This document shows positions 51,031 through 62,280 of a stretch of 64,000 nucleotides of DNA, one piece after another. The notes beneath the pieces are model-generated. The model was not told the origin of the DNA. It saw nothing but the letters and a program-made list of their open reading frames with translations, and ran no database searches. This DNA is from Leishmania mexicana MHOM/GT/2001/U1103 (lineage: Eukaryota; Euglenozoa; Kinetoplastea; Trypanosomatida; Trypanosomatidae), in the NCBI RefSeq assembly GCF_000234665.1, contig NC_018330.1, positions 548,434 through 612,433 on the forward strand. Reading direction: 5' to 3'. The stretch's first letter is position 1. Each line of letters begins with the position of its first letter. Both the position numbers and the translations under genes were made by a program.

Positions 51031-52097
51031 GGGGAAAAAAATAAAGATACGTACGTCTTCGTATTCATGCGTAGCGTAATCGTGATTGCAAGGTGACGGA
51101 TAACAGCTTGGCATACGCTTGCACGCAGCTAGGAAGTTCGCCAGCTAGGAAGGGTTGGTGGGGTGAATTGGAATGCATCATTGCCCCGAGATATCGTTCG
51201 ACTTCCTCCTCTTTCTTCTTCTTGCTTTCTACTCCCCCCTCCCCTGCCCCTCTTTTGTTTTGCCTCCGCTTCTCTTCCATGTGTGCTGCTGTCTGCCGAT
51301 CTGTGTATAGACCGATGTGCATGGGGGCTTTCACGCGGTCACTTGCTTCTCTCTTCCACAGTCTCTTCTTTTATTTAAGCTCCCCTTCACTTTGCCTTCC
51401 CTGTTTTGATGCAGCGCATCTTGCGGTGCTCTCGGGATTGATGCTGTCGTCTGACGCACGTGTGCGTCTGTGCGCATGTGGTCGGCTGGATCTGGAACGT
51501 GTGCCGGTGAATCTCGTCTCCCTTCTTCATTGTGCGGGTCACCAATCGGGACAAGGAAAGAGCCGACATGAAGGCCACGGCTAACAAAAACTTGGGAGTA
51601 CCTCCCCTGCTCTTCGGCATTTTGGGCTACTGCTACGCGCAACTCTTTGATGTACCGTGGACAGAGGTGTTCGGATGCTCTCACACTCTTTTATCATCCT
51701 CGACGTTGCTCGAACTGTCCATCTTGCCGTCAGGGGGCGGAAAGCGAGCGAGTGTGCGAGCTCTGCACACAATAGCTCCGTTTCTTCATGTGACTTCTGC
51801 TCACAAAGGCTCTAAAGAAGCGGGTTCACCGCATGGAGAGTGCTGTCGTTGTCGCAAGTTGGAGCATCGCGACCCTCTACAGGCACATGCTTTGCGCGCC
51901 CTCTTTGTTTTGACCTCCGTTCTCTGCTGCACTCGCTTTTTGCCACTTCCTTCACTTACCCTTCTGTTCCCTCTCTGCTACCCATCCCTATCGAAACACA
52001 CACACATGATGACACCCCGGTGTACGTGGACGCACTTCGGCACAGACACAGCGCGCGGTGGTGGAGAGGAAGACACGAGGAGCACACGCCAGAATTG
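51031..52097. other. Intergenic region before the ankyrin-like gene
   Basis: 1.07 kb of spacer. C/T-rich tracts at 51200-51280 and 51940-51990 are candidates for splicing signals of the downstream gene. No coding frame recognised. Confidence 0.5.
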
Positions 52098-54110
52098 ATG
52101 CGTGGCGCTCTCGCCGCGTCACGCGTGCTGCGCCGCTTCTTGCTGCCCAAGGACGTAGAGGCGCTTCTTCAATCGGTCCTGGAGCATCACGGTGCCGCGG
52201 AGAGTCCCTCCGCGAATGTCACCGCAGACACTACTCCACCCGAACAGGGGAATAAAGGCGAGGCGCCATCGTTTAGTCCTCCCTCTTGCCTGCTGAGGAA
52301 TCCAGACAACGCTGCGACAGAGCTGAGGGCAGGCAAAGAGGCAAGCATCGCCTCTGCGGCTGGCGGTGATGCACTGAAGGACCCTTCGCGACTTGCCAGG
52401 CTCTTCTCAACATCACAGCATCAGCCAAAATCAGACTGCTCCCGCGGGCACGCAGGGCAGAGCAAGTCGACCAGTGTGCCGGCCGACCAAGTTTACTTCA
52501 CCTTGGAGGCTGTGCGTGCGCACCCGATGACCAGTTTTCCAGAGATCTTGACGTAGTGGGAGCACTTACTCGCGTTTTACAGCGATAAGGACGCTGATCA
52601 CGTTTCATCGCGCCTTTGCTGCTCTGAGATGGCGTTACTCAACCTCAAGCTGGAGGATGGTCTTCTTGCCTCGCTAGCGGCGATGTGTGGCACTCCGCTC
52701 CCCATCGACAAGGTGCCGCAGCACGTGGCCGACGCCCTTCGGTCCGATTTTTGGGTGGGGAACTACCGGGAAGCGCCGAGCGCCCTTCGCGTTTCTCGCG
52801 CGCCCCTATCGCATCGCGCACCAAAGTTGCCGGCTTGCTACACACTTCTGCACTTTTCTGCCGAGTTAGGCGACGTAGCGTATCTGCAGACGCTTTTCGC
52901 CCACTATCCCTCTGGTTTTCCACTCCGGTGGTTCTCCTCTCCGATGCGCGCTGACCACGGCTACCCGACACCTGCAATGCTTGCCGTAGGAGAACCAGCC
53001 AGCGGTGTGGGCTTGCAACCCTTCTCAGGGCTATCTCCACCACCGCCGGCAATGCCATCGGAGTCGGGAGCCGAGGTGTACGCTGCTGCAAATACAGAGC
53101 TATACCCATGCGAGTGGGTTTCGGAGCACTGTCCGGACCACACGGGGATGTTTCTCTGTCACCTGGCTGCCGCCCGCGGCAATGTGCAGTACCTGGACTA
53201 CCTTGTTGGCCTTCTCGGCGCGGCGACGGTGCTGAAGGAGCAGCGCTGCGCGCCGCCAGTGTCGCCGCTAAACACGTGGGGCCCTCTTCGCTACCTGCCT
53301 CGGTTGACCGCAGCGCAGTGTGCCTTGGCGTTTCATCAAACAGCGGCACTGGAGTGGATCGAGGTGGCACACCCGTTTGCGCTGGAGGAGATTGATCCCA
53401 GGACGCTGGTCCACGCCTTGGTGGCGGCAGCGATACACAAGGACGACCTCACCGGAGCTTTTTCATTTCTCCGGACGCGCTCGATGGAGCCGCTGAGCAT
53501 ACTCGACTTCGTACCCGCTTCCGTCGGTGCATCTCGGGCTCAGATGGGGGTGTCAAAAACATCTCAGAGTGTGTGGAGCTGCGAGCTCGAGGAGGCTGGA
53601 ATACTTCGCATGGTATTTGCAGCTGCAGAGGCTGGAAACGTTGGTGTGCTTCGTTGGTTTGATGATGCATTCGGTGAGACGGATGTGCGGCGGCTGTGCG
53701 ACCGGCATGGCGCGACGGTACTGCATCACTGCGGGAGAGGTTTACACGCAGCGGCAATGGCGGCGCTGCTTTCGATCACGGCTGCTGCCTCGTGGGGAGA
53801 CTCGCTGCAAATGCAAGGGACCGCCCCACGGTCCCCGCCTCTCTGGACTCCTCTCGATCCCACATGGATAGACGTAGAGGACAGCGACGGTCGCACCCCA
53901 GCTGTGTGGTGCGTCAATGGGCGATCCAAGAAGGGACGGGAGGTGGAGATGCTCGAGGTATTGCGCAACGCCGGCTCCGACTGGCCGCGTCGCCGGCACA
54001 ATGGTCTTTCGCTCTTTGAGATGGCGGCACAGAAGCATTCACACCACACGAAGTTGATGCGCTACCTGAAGCTCCATATCCAAGCACCCCTGCATAGCCG
54101 GCGACGCTGA
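52098..54110 (+). pseudogene. Ankyrin-repeat-like protein gene interrupted by one in-frame TAG
   Basis: One continuous frame from the ATG at 52098 to the TGA at 54108 is broken only by TAG at 52554-52556. Both sides look coding: HPMTSFPEILT before it, WEHLLAFYSDKDADHV directly after. Without the stop the product would have about 670 residues. The downstream part, if started at 52629, has 493 residues and ankyrin-like helices: YTLLHFSAELGDVAYLQTLF, CHLAAARGNVQYLDYLVGLL, MVFAAAEAGNVGVLRWFDDA and VLHHCGRGLHAAAMAALLS. The N-terminal ~150 residues are low complexity after a helical start (VLRRFLLPKDVEALLQSVLE). Ankyrin repeats bind proteins; the partner is unknown. A sequencing error, a true nonsense mutation, or use of the 52629 ATG are all possible. 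Confidence 0.7.
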
Positions 54111-55196
54111 TCAAGTGTCTTTTCTCCTCTTTTTCATCACCAACACCGCTTACACCCAGCTCCCTCCACCTGTTAAGAGCAGGCGCCACAAGTGCCTTGT
54201 GTGTGTGGGAGGGGGACGGGGGGAAGGGTGCGACACAGGTCAGAGGGAGGCAGGGCAGCTCACGGGGGCGGAGCACCGAGGTCTGGGTGCTCGTGACGGC
54301 GACTCCGGGGGAGGGTGGGGGGACAAGTGTATCTGCTTTGCTCTGCTTCTACCGATGGTTTAGCGTGCTTTCTTTTTCTTTTCCTTCTTTGGTTCTCTGC
54401 TTGCTCGTCCGGCACCTCAAAAAGGTCACACACACACACACACACACACCGTGCGCGTGTGGGAGCGAGACCCAAGCCATGCGCATCAACCAGGGAATCC
54501 GGTTCTTCTTCCTTTTCTCGCTGGTTTGCGCGTTCGCCGCCTCTTCCGTGCTCTCCTTTTCGTGTTCGGCTCCCTCAACATGGTCGGGCGCGAGAGGGAA
54601 AAGGAGTCAAACGAGATGGGATGTGAGGCGGGCCCTGCCGAGTGGTGGGCCACTGCAGTCACTCCCCCTCACGTGGTCTTTCCGGCATCTTACATCTGCC
54701 GGGACACATCGCCTTCATTTCCCCAAAAAGTCGGCTTTGACGGGGCTTCCACGTGTCCTCTCACTGAAATCTTTTGCCCCTTTTCAAGTCCTTCTCTAGC
54801 TGCTGTGCGCATCACTTGTGAATCCCCCTTGAAACAGCTGCGGATTGCATCCGCCAGGTGCTCACACACACACACACGCTCAGTTGGCGTTGCGCCGCCC
54901 CTGAGCGGAGAGGGGAGGGCAATAAAAGCCCGTTGCCTTAGCACAAGAAAGAAGAGAGCATCACCTTGCGAGCCATTGTGGCGGCACCGGCACACACACG
55001 CACATACATATATATATTCCCGCCCCCATAAAACATCGGGTACCCGGCGGTTCCCCGTGTGCTCACGCACTCTGAAACTCATCCTACGTCGCGATTGCAG
55101 TTTCACTTGTACACCGCTGCTCCGCAGAGGGCGACGCGGCGTCTCTCTCAGTCGTCATTGGCTTCTTGTACGCCGTTGCTCAGCTGCCCTGCTCTG
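54111..55196. other. Intergenic region
   Basis: 1.1-kb spacer with a CA run at 54427-54449 and a short CA run at 54863-54876. No coding frame. Confidence 0.55.
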
Positions 55197-56747
55197 ATGG
55201 CATCGGAGGAAGCGGTTGAGTCGGCAAAGGGGTTTTGCGGGCCGGCGATGTATGCCGCCAGCGCCATGCATGCGCGCATCACCCTCGCCGACGCCCCACC
55301 CAGCGCTGATGGGCTTCGGCTCCTAGCCTCGAATGGGAACTGGTCGGAGGTACTGGCGCTGGCTGAGCGGCTCGAAAGAGAGGTAGCGGCCAAGGCCCGC
55401 CGTCACCTATTCAAGTATGCTTCTGTGCCGTGGAGTACGTCTCCACTGGAATCCACGCTGCCAGTGAGTCCTGGGGACTCCGAGGAGGAGCTGTCGACCA
55501 TGCAGTCGCCCCCGGAGACCGATGTGACCGCCGCAGCCAGCTCAGCCTCAAGGCTCTCCACAGACGCTGCGGTGCGCAGCGCGCGACTTCCCTACGTGCT
55601 GGTGCAGGTGACCGCTAATCTGAAGATGCGACGCATCGTGGCTGCCAAGAAAGTCGTCGATGCCCTAGGGGACATTGAGGGGGAGGGGTTTCGTCACCCC
55701 GTCACGCGCGAGAGCTTCGCCCCATTCTCGCTGCGAATGGTGGCAGCCTTCCTCCCGCTCTACGTCGGGGCGCCGATGGAGGCGCAGAAGAAGCTGTATG
55801 CGCTGCTGGAGGAGTGCCTCCGGCATGAGCGGGAGTGTGGCGCAGCCAACAGCGAAGCACGCACCCCCGCTGCTGTCGGCGGTGACGGAGTGGCGCAATC
55901 AGCGGCCTCTGCGGCTCTGCAGCGCACCTGGACACGACGGGTGCTGCGTGTGCAGCGTGCCCTGCTGCATGTGCACATTCACATGAATCAGCAGTCTTTG
56001 GCGCACAGTCTGGCAGAACAGGTGTTGCGCTCCGAGGAGATTTGGCACCACATGTTCCATGACCTTTCCGATGAGCTCCATCAGCTTCGCCACGTCCTTC
56101 ATCTGCAGCAGCTCTTTTGCCTTGCTCTTCATATCGGCGATGCTTCGCGTGCACAGGCGACACATGCTGCAATCCGGAAGATTGTCGCTGCAAACGGTGC
56201 AGACGGCATCACAGAAGTGGCGTCATCGAATGCGGTGTCCAACGCGAACCTCTGCAAACTAGTCGTGCTATCCTGTGATGCGTTCATTGCGGTGTTCAGG
56301 GGCGAGTACAGGGAGGCGGTTCGGCTCTTCCGAGACGTGATTGACGCGGCTGCCCACATGAAGCAGGCCTTGCGCGCCGCTGCGGGTGACTCCGGGACGG
56401 ATGTGTATTCTTCTCCGGATTCTGATGGCCTCATCAGTGAGGACGCGCTACGCCGTTGGGTGCTTCAGGACATTTGTGCGAACGCGCAGGTGTCGCACGC
56501 AACGTGTCAGGCGTACTGCAGCGACGCCGACCCTACCAACCTGATGTCTAGCCTGTGCACGACGCTGGAGGGATACGCCAAGGCGGAGCCGCAGGTGCTT
56601 TGCAACTCCGACGCGTTTGTGGAGAGCCTCGTACGGTTCTACACCCTCTCTGGTGATCGCAAGGCCAATCTGAACCGGCTCGCGGATTTGTTGGAGGTGT
56701 TTCGTTGTGATCGCATGTCTCTTCCGAGCCTCGAGGCGCTTGTGTAG
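55197..56747 (+). CDS. Helical-repeat (TPR-like) protein resembling TRAPPC12
   Basis: The protein has 516 residues from the first plausible ATG (MASEEAVESAKGFCGP). It is alpha-helical throughout, with TPR-like alternation of small and large residues: PFSLRMVAAFLPLYVGAPME, then KLYALLEECLRHERECG, WTRRVLRVQRALLHVHIHMN, SCDAFIAVFRGEYREAVRLF, and a C-terminal TNLMSSLCTTLEGYAKAEPQ. The PFS[LM]R...A..L..Y.G...E....LY.LL pattern and the late N-L-x-x-x-x-C-T-x-x-E motif recall TRAPPC12, a TPR subunit of the TRAPPIII vesicle-tethering complex. That match is from memory and may be wrong. No membrane segment; frame intact; start chosen because upstream frame content is spacer-like. Confidence 0.75.
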   Translation: MASEEAVESAKGFCGPAMYAASAMHARITLADAPPSADGLRLLASNGNWSEVLALAERLEREVAAKARRHLFKYASVPWSTSPLESTLPVSPGDSEEELSTMQSPPETDVTAAASSASRLSTDAAVRSARLPYVLVQVTANLKMRRIVAAKKVVDALGDIEGEGFRHPVTRESFAPFSLRMVAAFLPLYVGAPMEAQKKLYALLEECLRHERECGAANSEARTPAAVGGDGVAQSAASAALQRTWTRRVLRVQRALLHVHIHMNQQSLAHSLAEQVLRSEEIWHHMFHDLSDELHQLRHVLHLQQLFCLALHIGDASRAQATHAAIRKIVAANGADGITEVASSNAVSNANLCKLVVLSCDAFIAVFRGEYREAVRLFRDVIDAAAHMKQALRAAAGDSGTDVYSSPDSDGLISEDALRRWVLQDICANAQVSHATCQAYCSDADPTNLMSSLCTTLEGYAKAEPQVLCNSDAFVESLVRFYTLSGDRKANLNRLADLLEVFRCDRMSLPSLEALV

Positions 56748-57421
56748 ATGAGGATGCGTAAGTGCTTGAGGACTGCACAGGCTTTTAGCAAAGTGACCCA
56801 TCGGCGCAGCACGCGGTGACCTCTTCTTTACCATGGCGCGAGGCCGCGACGGTGAGCGTCGTCTCGCGCAGCGTCCGCGAAGCGTGGGCGAGAGTGCTTT
56901 CCTTCTGCTACTGTTTATTTTCTGTCTGTCGAGAGGCTTCTTCAATACGCCACTGAGTATCATAGTGCTGCCGTGTGGTGTGCGAGTATGTGCGTGGGGT
57001 CTCTTTGACCCCCTCTCCCATCTCTTCCTTCTCCCCCCTCCCCCGCAGATCAGCGCTCACGGCATCGCTGTCGTTTCGAGCTTATGTCTCTCTCGCGGTG
57101 CCGACGCTGCGCACGATTTGCTCTACGCTGCACACATGCTCACAACCGCTGTCATTGATGGCTGCAGAAAGGGCCGACAAGACCGCTGTAACGCCCAGGA
57201 CACGGCCACTGTGACTCGCTGCTCGGTGCAAAGGACGCACCATGTTCTATCCCCTTCCCCTCGCGTGAACGCTTGCTCTCCGCGCCAGCCGTGCTCCGCC
57301 AACATCCTGAACAGTGGCATCAAGAGACACACGCGCAGCCACTCTCTTGTTGCTCGTCTCTTCTTCTTCCACCAGCGGCTCTATCCACTGTCGCGTCCTG
57401 TACGGTCTGCATTCAGCATCA
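56748..57421. other. Intergenic region
   Basis: Pyrimidine-rich spacer of about 670 bases, no coding frame. A T/C tract ends at the acceptor at 57374. Confidence 0.5.
57374..57375 (+). promoter_or_regulatory. Putative spliced-leader acceptor for the 57422 gene
   Basis: The tract cgtctcttcttcttccaccag (about 57355-57375) gives AG at 57374-57375, 46 bases before the ATG at 57422. Confidence 0.5.
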
Positions 57422-58855
57422 ATGCTCCGCCTGTCACAGCCACTGCGCCGCTCCATTGATGGGCGGCGGCGGGAGAGCAACAGGAGTCAGAGCTCCAAGG
57501 TGTCGATGGCATCACGAAGATTAAGTTGCCGCTCCCATGAGGCTTCAGGCTTGTTCCCGACAGCCTCGGCTGCACGTTGTGCGAATACGGCGCCACCACG
57601 GCCGGCCGCAGTCCCGGGCGCGGAGGTGACGTCTGCCGTGGCTCTGCCCTCATTGCGCTCCTGCACCGCCGAAGCGTACAAGGTAAGTGACTTGTGTAGC
57701 GTGCACCCACCACCGCAGCTGACATCCCCCTCTCTTGCGACTGCGGCTGATTTCGTTGATAGTGCTGCTGCTTCTGCTGCTGTGACCGACAATGTAGAAA
57801 GCTATGCGGATGCTCGCACCAAGGAACCGTCCTCACCACGGAAAATTTCAACGCCGCACTACGCATGTCTGCACGGCTTTTCCGATGTCATCAGCAGGGA
57901 ACCGTGCATGCCCAAGTCTGCTCAGCGGCTCTTCACGTCGGCTGAGGTGTCTACGCTGCGTAGCGAGGCCCAGCAAACCTACACGCGTAGGAAGAGAGCG
58001 GAGGCGCAGAAGGAGCTCATCGCTGCAGAGGCGGAGGCACGCTCGCTGCTGGCCGAAGCCGCGTTGGACCAAATCGCAGCGGTGCGGGAGCTTCAGGAGG
58101 AGGAGCGTGAGTGGCGAACGCGGGCGGTGTCGGCAGCAGCGCTTCCGGTGCAGTATCTTGAGCAGCGAATTCGCCGCCGCATCGACGAGGAGTACGGGCA
58201 GCAAGATGCGCAGCTTCGCCAAGAGGGCCGCGACGCGTGGCGGCTGCGAGTGGAGCTTGAAACAGCGGCTTCGGTGGACGCCAGCACACATGAAGCGGAG
58301 CGTCGAGCGGCCACCCATCGATTTCGCGCGGCGCTCACCTTCATTATAGTGCAGGAGATGGAGCTGCGAAAGCTTTTAGCGTCCGAGTCAGCGAAGTTCT
58401 GGGAGACATTTGCGCAGGAAGAGGCAGAGGGCAAGGCCGATGCCGAGCACCGCGCAGTGGTGCGATTCCTCAACACCCCTGAGCAGCTTGCCCTCGCGGC
58501 GGCGCGCGAGAAGCGAGAGCGGAGACGCGCGCTTCGCACAGCGAAGCTACTGAAGCTCTTTCAAGAGCAGCAAGAAGGCTTTGTGAAAGGGTGCCGGCAT
58601 GGAACAGGCGGAGTGTCGCTGTTCGTGGGGGACGCACCCAAGAAGGTGTGCGGGCGCTGTCGTGTCAAGTGGGATGAAGACCTTGGCTACTATGTCTCCA
58701 TAGATCGCGCAGTGAAGATGCACCCACCTCCGCCACCGATTACCGCGGCAGCAGATGCAGATATCAAGGCGGCGTCGCATGCTGCGAAGCGAGCCCCAGC
58801 AGAGGCTGCCAAGAGCGGCTGCGTGTTGCCGTCACTGAAGAAGACGCTGAAATAG
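57422..58855 (+). CDS. Hypothetical coiled-coil protein with C-terminal CxxC module
   Basis: 477 residues from ATG 57422 (MLRLSQPLRRSIDG); another in-frame ATG at 57506 is possible. The N-terminal ~150 residues are Ser/Ala-rich and disordered. A long helical, Ala/Glu/Arg-rich coiled coil follows at about 180-410 (RRKRAEAQKELIAAEAEARS; IAAVRELQEEEREWRTRAV; LALAAAREKRERRRALRTAK). Near the end comes KKVCGRCRVKWDEDLGYYV, a CxxC plus aromatic unit that could be part of a small zinc-binding or beta module, though only two Cys are seen. No catalytic motif. I do not recognise the family; such proteins are often cytoskeletal in trypanosomatids. Confidence 0.75.
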   Translation: MLRLSQPLRRSIDGRRRESNRSQSSKVSMASRRLSCRSHEASGLFPTASAARCANTAPPRPAAVPGAEVTSAVALPSLRSCTAEAYKVSDLCSVHPPPQLTSPSLATAADFVDSAAASAAVTDNVESYADARTKEPSSPRKISTPHYACLHGFSDVISREPCMPKSAQRLFTSAEVSTLRSEAQQTYTRRKRAEAQKELIAAEAEARSLLAEAALDQIAAVRELQEEEREWRTRAVSAAALPVQYLEQRIRRRIDEEYGQQDAQLRQEGRDAWRLRVELETAASVDASTHEAERRAATHRFRAALTFIIVQEMELRKLLASESAKFWETFAQEEAEGKADAEHRAVVRFLNTPEQLALAAAREKRERRRALRTAKLLKLFQEQQEGFVKGCRHGTGGVSLFVGDAPKKVCGRCRVKWDEDLGYYVSIDRAVKMHPPPPPITAAADADIKAASHAAKRAPAEAAKSGCVLPSLKKTLK

Positions 58856-59831
58856 GCAACCGTTCCTCGGCGCTTGCAGGGAGGGGGAGGTGAGGTGAGG
58901 AGGGGGGTGATTGCGCCTGCTTGTCTGTGCATGTGTGTGAGCGTCGTTGCGCGCGCCTGTTGTGGCTCTCTCTTCTTCGAGAGTCGCAGGCGACAGCGCG
59001 TGTGCTACCCTCTCTTCCCTGGTGGGACTTCATTTTTTTGTGGGGCTCCAACCTTTCGCCCCCACTTCTTGGCGATTTCGCTGACTTTCTTCTCTCTGCA
59101 GCGTTGTCGCACGCTCCCCCCTTTCGCTAAGATGTACATGCTACCACTTCTCACCCGTTGCGCGTTTATGTCCGCGTGACCGGACGTATTCTATCTTCTT
59201 GTTCTCTTGTTCTTATGGAGCCCGACGCGTCCTCGTCATCAGCTGCCACTGGACCCTCCCTAGAACAACCGGTGACGTCCTGGATCACACCAGTCGCATA
59301 CCACTGGGAAGCAGCAGCTGTCAATCATGGACGCTTGCCAACTGCCGTGCATGACGACAGCGGACATCAAGAGAACATGAAAGTGGCGACAGTCATAATT
59401 TCTGTGAAGAGGACTGCCCGATGGCGTCCTTCAGCGCCTTGTGACAGTCTTTCCCCCGCCTCTCCTGCTCTTCGCTGTCCTCCGCAGAAGGATGTCGGCT
59501 TCGACTTGCCTCGCGTACCCTCTCATGCTGGTGGCGATCAAACGGCCTCGCTGCCGTTGCCTTTCCTCACCCGTTTTTCTCTCTTCCCTTCACTGCCGCC
59601 TCTCCGCCTCCCCCTCGGTGGGTTCAGATACCCTGCAGTGATCTTCACGAGGAGGGACAGCGTTCCCCCCCTGCACCACCACCACCACCAAGCAAGGGAA
59701 AGACCACAGACCCACTACCCACTGTGCTGCACGCAGCTCAGCTGTATACCACTTCACACCTTGCCTCTGCTACTCGGTGCGCCCCCGACCCACTTACCCA
59801 CTTACTCGAGCAGCACAAGAACGCAAGAACC
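58856..59831. other. Intergenic region
   Basis: About 980 bases, no coding frame. C/T tracts at 59080-59100 and 59572-59620 (AG at 59626-59627) are candidate splicing signals for the next gene. Confidence 0.5.
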
Positions 59832-60128
59832 ATGAATCAATACCAGGAGATCATCGAGGCAGACAAGGCCTACCTGGAAGAGGTGGGCATGCGCGACATC
59901 CTGCAGCAGTTGGTGGCCGACGTCATGGAGAGCCGCCCCAGCAACGTCTATGAGTACATGATTACGTGGGCCACGAAGATACAGGCATCGTCGATTTCGT
60001 TGCTAAAGGGCGTCGGGGACAGCAGTGAGGAGGAGGAGGACGTTGCCGCAAAGGCGCACCCTGCTGCCAGCGACCACTGGGCGCACGACACCCCGTTGGA
60101 CGGAAACTCACCGTCGTGGTCTCATTAG
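59832..60128 (+). CDS. Small RIIa/Dpy-30-like domain protein
   Basis: 98 residues from MNQYQEIIEADKAYLEEVGM. Residues about 12-50 form the RIIa/Dpy-30-type dimerisation and docking motif: YLEEVGMRDILQQLVADVME followed by RPSNVYEYMITWATK. The motif is two amphipathic helices joined by the R-P-x-[ND] turn. In other proteins it pairs as an X-type bundle that binds amphipathic anchor helices, in PKA regulatory subunits, radial-spoke proteins and Dpy-30 of COMPASS. In kinetoplastids such small proteins are often flagellar. The tail is acidic (SSEEEEDVAAKA) and disordered. A related N-terminus occurs in the gene at 63031. Confidence 0.75.
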   Translation: MNQYQEIIEADKAYLEEVGMRDILQQLVADVMESRPSNVYEYMITWATKIQASSISLLKGVGDSSEEEEDVAAKAHPAASDHWAHDTPLDGNSPSWSH

Positions 60129-61137
60129 CCCAAGCACACCAATGCCGTAGAGTAGAGGGCTTCCGCACCCGCGGCAGCGACCAAGTCAAAGGGGGACGGA
60201 TGGCGAGGAGGAGCTGTAGAAAGTGTGTGTGTGTGTGGGTGACGAAACGGTCGAGATGATAATGCACTCACGCGTGCGCCTGTGCGCGCTTTGTTCTGGT
60301 CAGCTGCGGAACTTGTACACTAACAAAAGGGGCAGGAGTCTCTCTCTGGTGGCGCCTGCCGCCACTTCATGCAATTCTGGAAGGCATGCCCACCATTCAC
60401 GGATGCCAGCTCACATGCTGGCGACGGTGGAAACGGGATCAAGGGTGAGGGGGCGACTCACTTCTCTCTTTCCCTTACCGTTTTGCATGTGGGATCGTAG
60501 ACCTCGCGAGGGTCCCTACGACGCGCTGTGCGTGAGCTGCAGACCTGCGGCTGCTGTTGATCACGTGGAAGAGCGTTGTGTTCTCTCGCGTCGTACACGC
60601 TGGTTCATGCTCGTGCGTGCATGCGTGTGTGTGTGTGGGCTTTTTCGGTTTCGCCTGTTTTGATGTATAAGCACCCGACTCCCTCTGTGGCACGTGTGCA
60701 TACAGACGTACGCACTTTTGTTGGAACGCGAAACAACAAGTGAACAACTTGCCCAGTGACAGCATTATAAGGGGATGGAGGACCGGGGAGAGGGATGGCG
60801 CCGCTGAGCTGAGTACCTCGGCTCATCGCTTCGACATGGAGAGCACACCGCAACCCCCGGCTTTAACGGTCTACCTTTCCCTCTTCCCCAAAAAGGAAAT
60901 GTTCTGGCGGCACTTCTGAAGGTGTTTTTGTGCTTGCTTGCTTCGCACGCCCACCCACCCAACTGCCCCCCTCCCCCTCCCGCATGCGTTGATCTCTTTC
61001 CTGCACTTTCATCACTCTTTCGCATCCTTGATTTCCAGCAGTGCTTCCGCCCACTCCCTAGGTGTTTCTCCTGTGGGGACGCCTGGACCAGGACTTACAC
61101 ACGCGGACGCCGCACTTGCACTGAGGGCGCCCATGCA
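60129..61137. other. Intergenic region
   Basis: 1.0-kb spacer with short TG runs (60224-60236, 60624-60636). No coding frame. Confidence 0.5.
61037..61038 (+). promoter_or_regulatory. Putative spliced-leader acceptor for the 61138 gene
   Basis: T/C-rich sequence at 60990-61036 ends in tttccag, with AG at 61037-61038, 99 bases before the ATG. Confidence 0.5.
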
Positions 61138-62280
61138 ATGTCCGCTTCTACTCTTCCCACTCGTGAGGACCTCTGCGTGTCACCCGCCAGGGAAGCAGTG
61201 GGGATTCGGTGTCCTTTCGCGTCTACTCCAAAGGCGGCGGCGGACTCGACAACAGAGGAAGGGGCTGGAGCGCCTTCCGAGTGCGACGCAGCAACGGCGG
61301 GGGTGTCTAAGGCGAGCGCGTTCGAGGTAAGAGTGAAGTCGACTGTTCATCATGAGCACCGTCGACCGCGATGCTGCAGTGACTCCAGTGGCACTCTGCA
61401 GACCGCGAGGTCGGAGCGCAGCTCTGGCGATTGCCAAGGCAGCGTGACCGACACAGATGCGCCAGCGATCGCGCTTGCCACCGGTATCGAGATGCAAGAC
61501 ATCACCCGTGGGGCTGCGGGTAGAGGGCCTTTGCACTCCGGCGTCGAGAGTACGACGATGCCATGGCTTTTCGAGCGCCAGGTGCAGGATGCCCCACAGC
61601 ACAGCAGTTACAGGGATGCAGGAAACGCCCCTGTGCCGGCTTTGGCAGGCAACACGGTCAACTCCATCGGGTGCACGGAAGTGCCACCAACAACAGCCTT
61701 CACAATGTGGGTACCGACGCAGTTCACTACGGCTGCTGGACGAGCCATATGCTTGCGAGAGCGGCGACTCTTGACGGCAGAATCTCCCTACTGGAAGCTT
61801 CTCCGTTTTGACCCGGCGAGAGAGGCGATTGTGGTGCCCCCCGGCTCTTCCGCTGACGAGTGCGATCACGACGAGGAGGCTGTCCTTGGTGCTTCTGGGG
61901 AACACTCTGACCCAATGTCCGGAGCGAAACACGCTGCAGAGCAGTTATCCACTGACGCTGCTGCTGCTGCACTCCGCGGCGCTATTGGCGAGTCATGTTG
62001 CGAGACCACAGTGAGTGCTGGGTTACCATTGACATCCACCTATGCTGGTTATGCGTGGGTGCATCGTTGTGTGCGGCGCCGACGTGCCGCGTCGTGTCCT
62101 GAGCGCGTCCTCGGCTCGTGGTCGAATCTCTCCGTGTGTAGGGACGCAGACTACTCGCTGCCACCCTTCTCGGGCTTCTGTGCCGCTGACGGCCGTCCTT
62201 TCTATTGCCACAGTCCGTCTGCTTCTCCCGAGGGACAAGGTTGCCAGGAGCGTCGATCTGGGGGTGCCGAGGGTGTTTGA
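61138..62280 (+). CDS. Hypothetical protein
   Basis: 380 residues from MSASTLPTREDLCVSPAREA. Mostly low complexity in the first ~190 residues (Ala, Ser, Thr, Gly). A better-structured central block follows, TAFTMWVPTQFTTAAGRAIC and LRERRLLTAESPYWKLLRFD, then an acidic linker and a C-terminal region with AGYAWVHRCVRRRRAASCPE and PFSGFCAADGRPFYCH. No family recognised, no membrane segment or signal peptide. It sits between the two RIIa/Dpy-30-like genes, which may be chance. The upstream part of the frame (before 61138) is spacer-like. Confidence 0.6.
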   Translation: MSASTLPTREDLCVSPAREAVGIRCPFASTPKAAADSTTEEGAGAPSECDAATAGVSKASAFEVRVKSTVHHEHRRPRCCSDSSGTLQTARSERSSGDCQGSVTDTDAPAIALATGIEMQDITRGAAGRGPLHSGVESTTMPWLFERQVQDAPQHSSYRDAGNAPVPALAGNTVNSIGCTEVPPTTAFTMWVPTQFTTAAGRAICLRERRLLTAESPYWKLLRFDPAREAIVVPPGSSADECDHDEEAVLGASGEHSDPMSGAKHAAEQLSTDAAAAALRGAIGESCCETTVSAGLPLTSTYAGYAWVHRCVRRRRAASCPERVLGSWSNLSVCRDADYSLPPFSGFCAADGRPFYCHSPSASPEGQGCQERRSGGAEGV

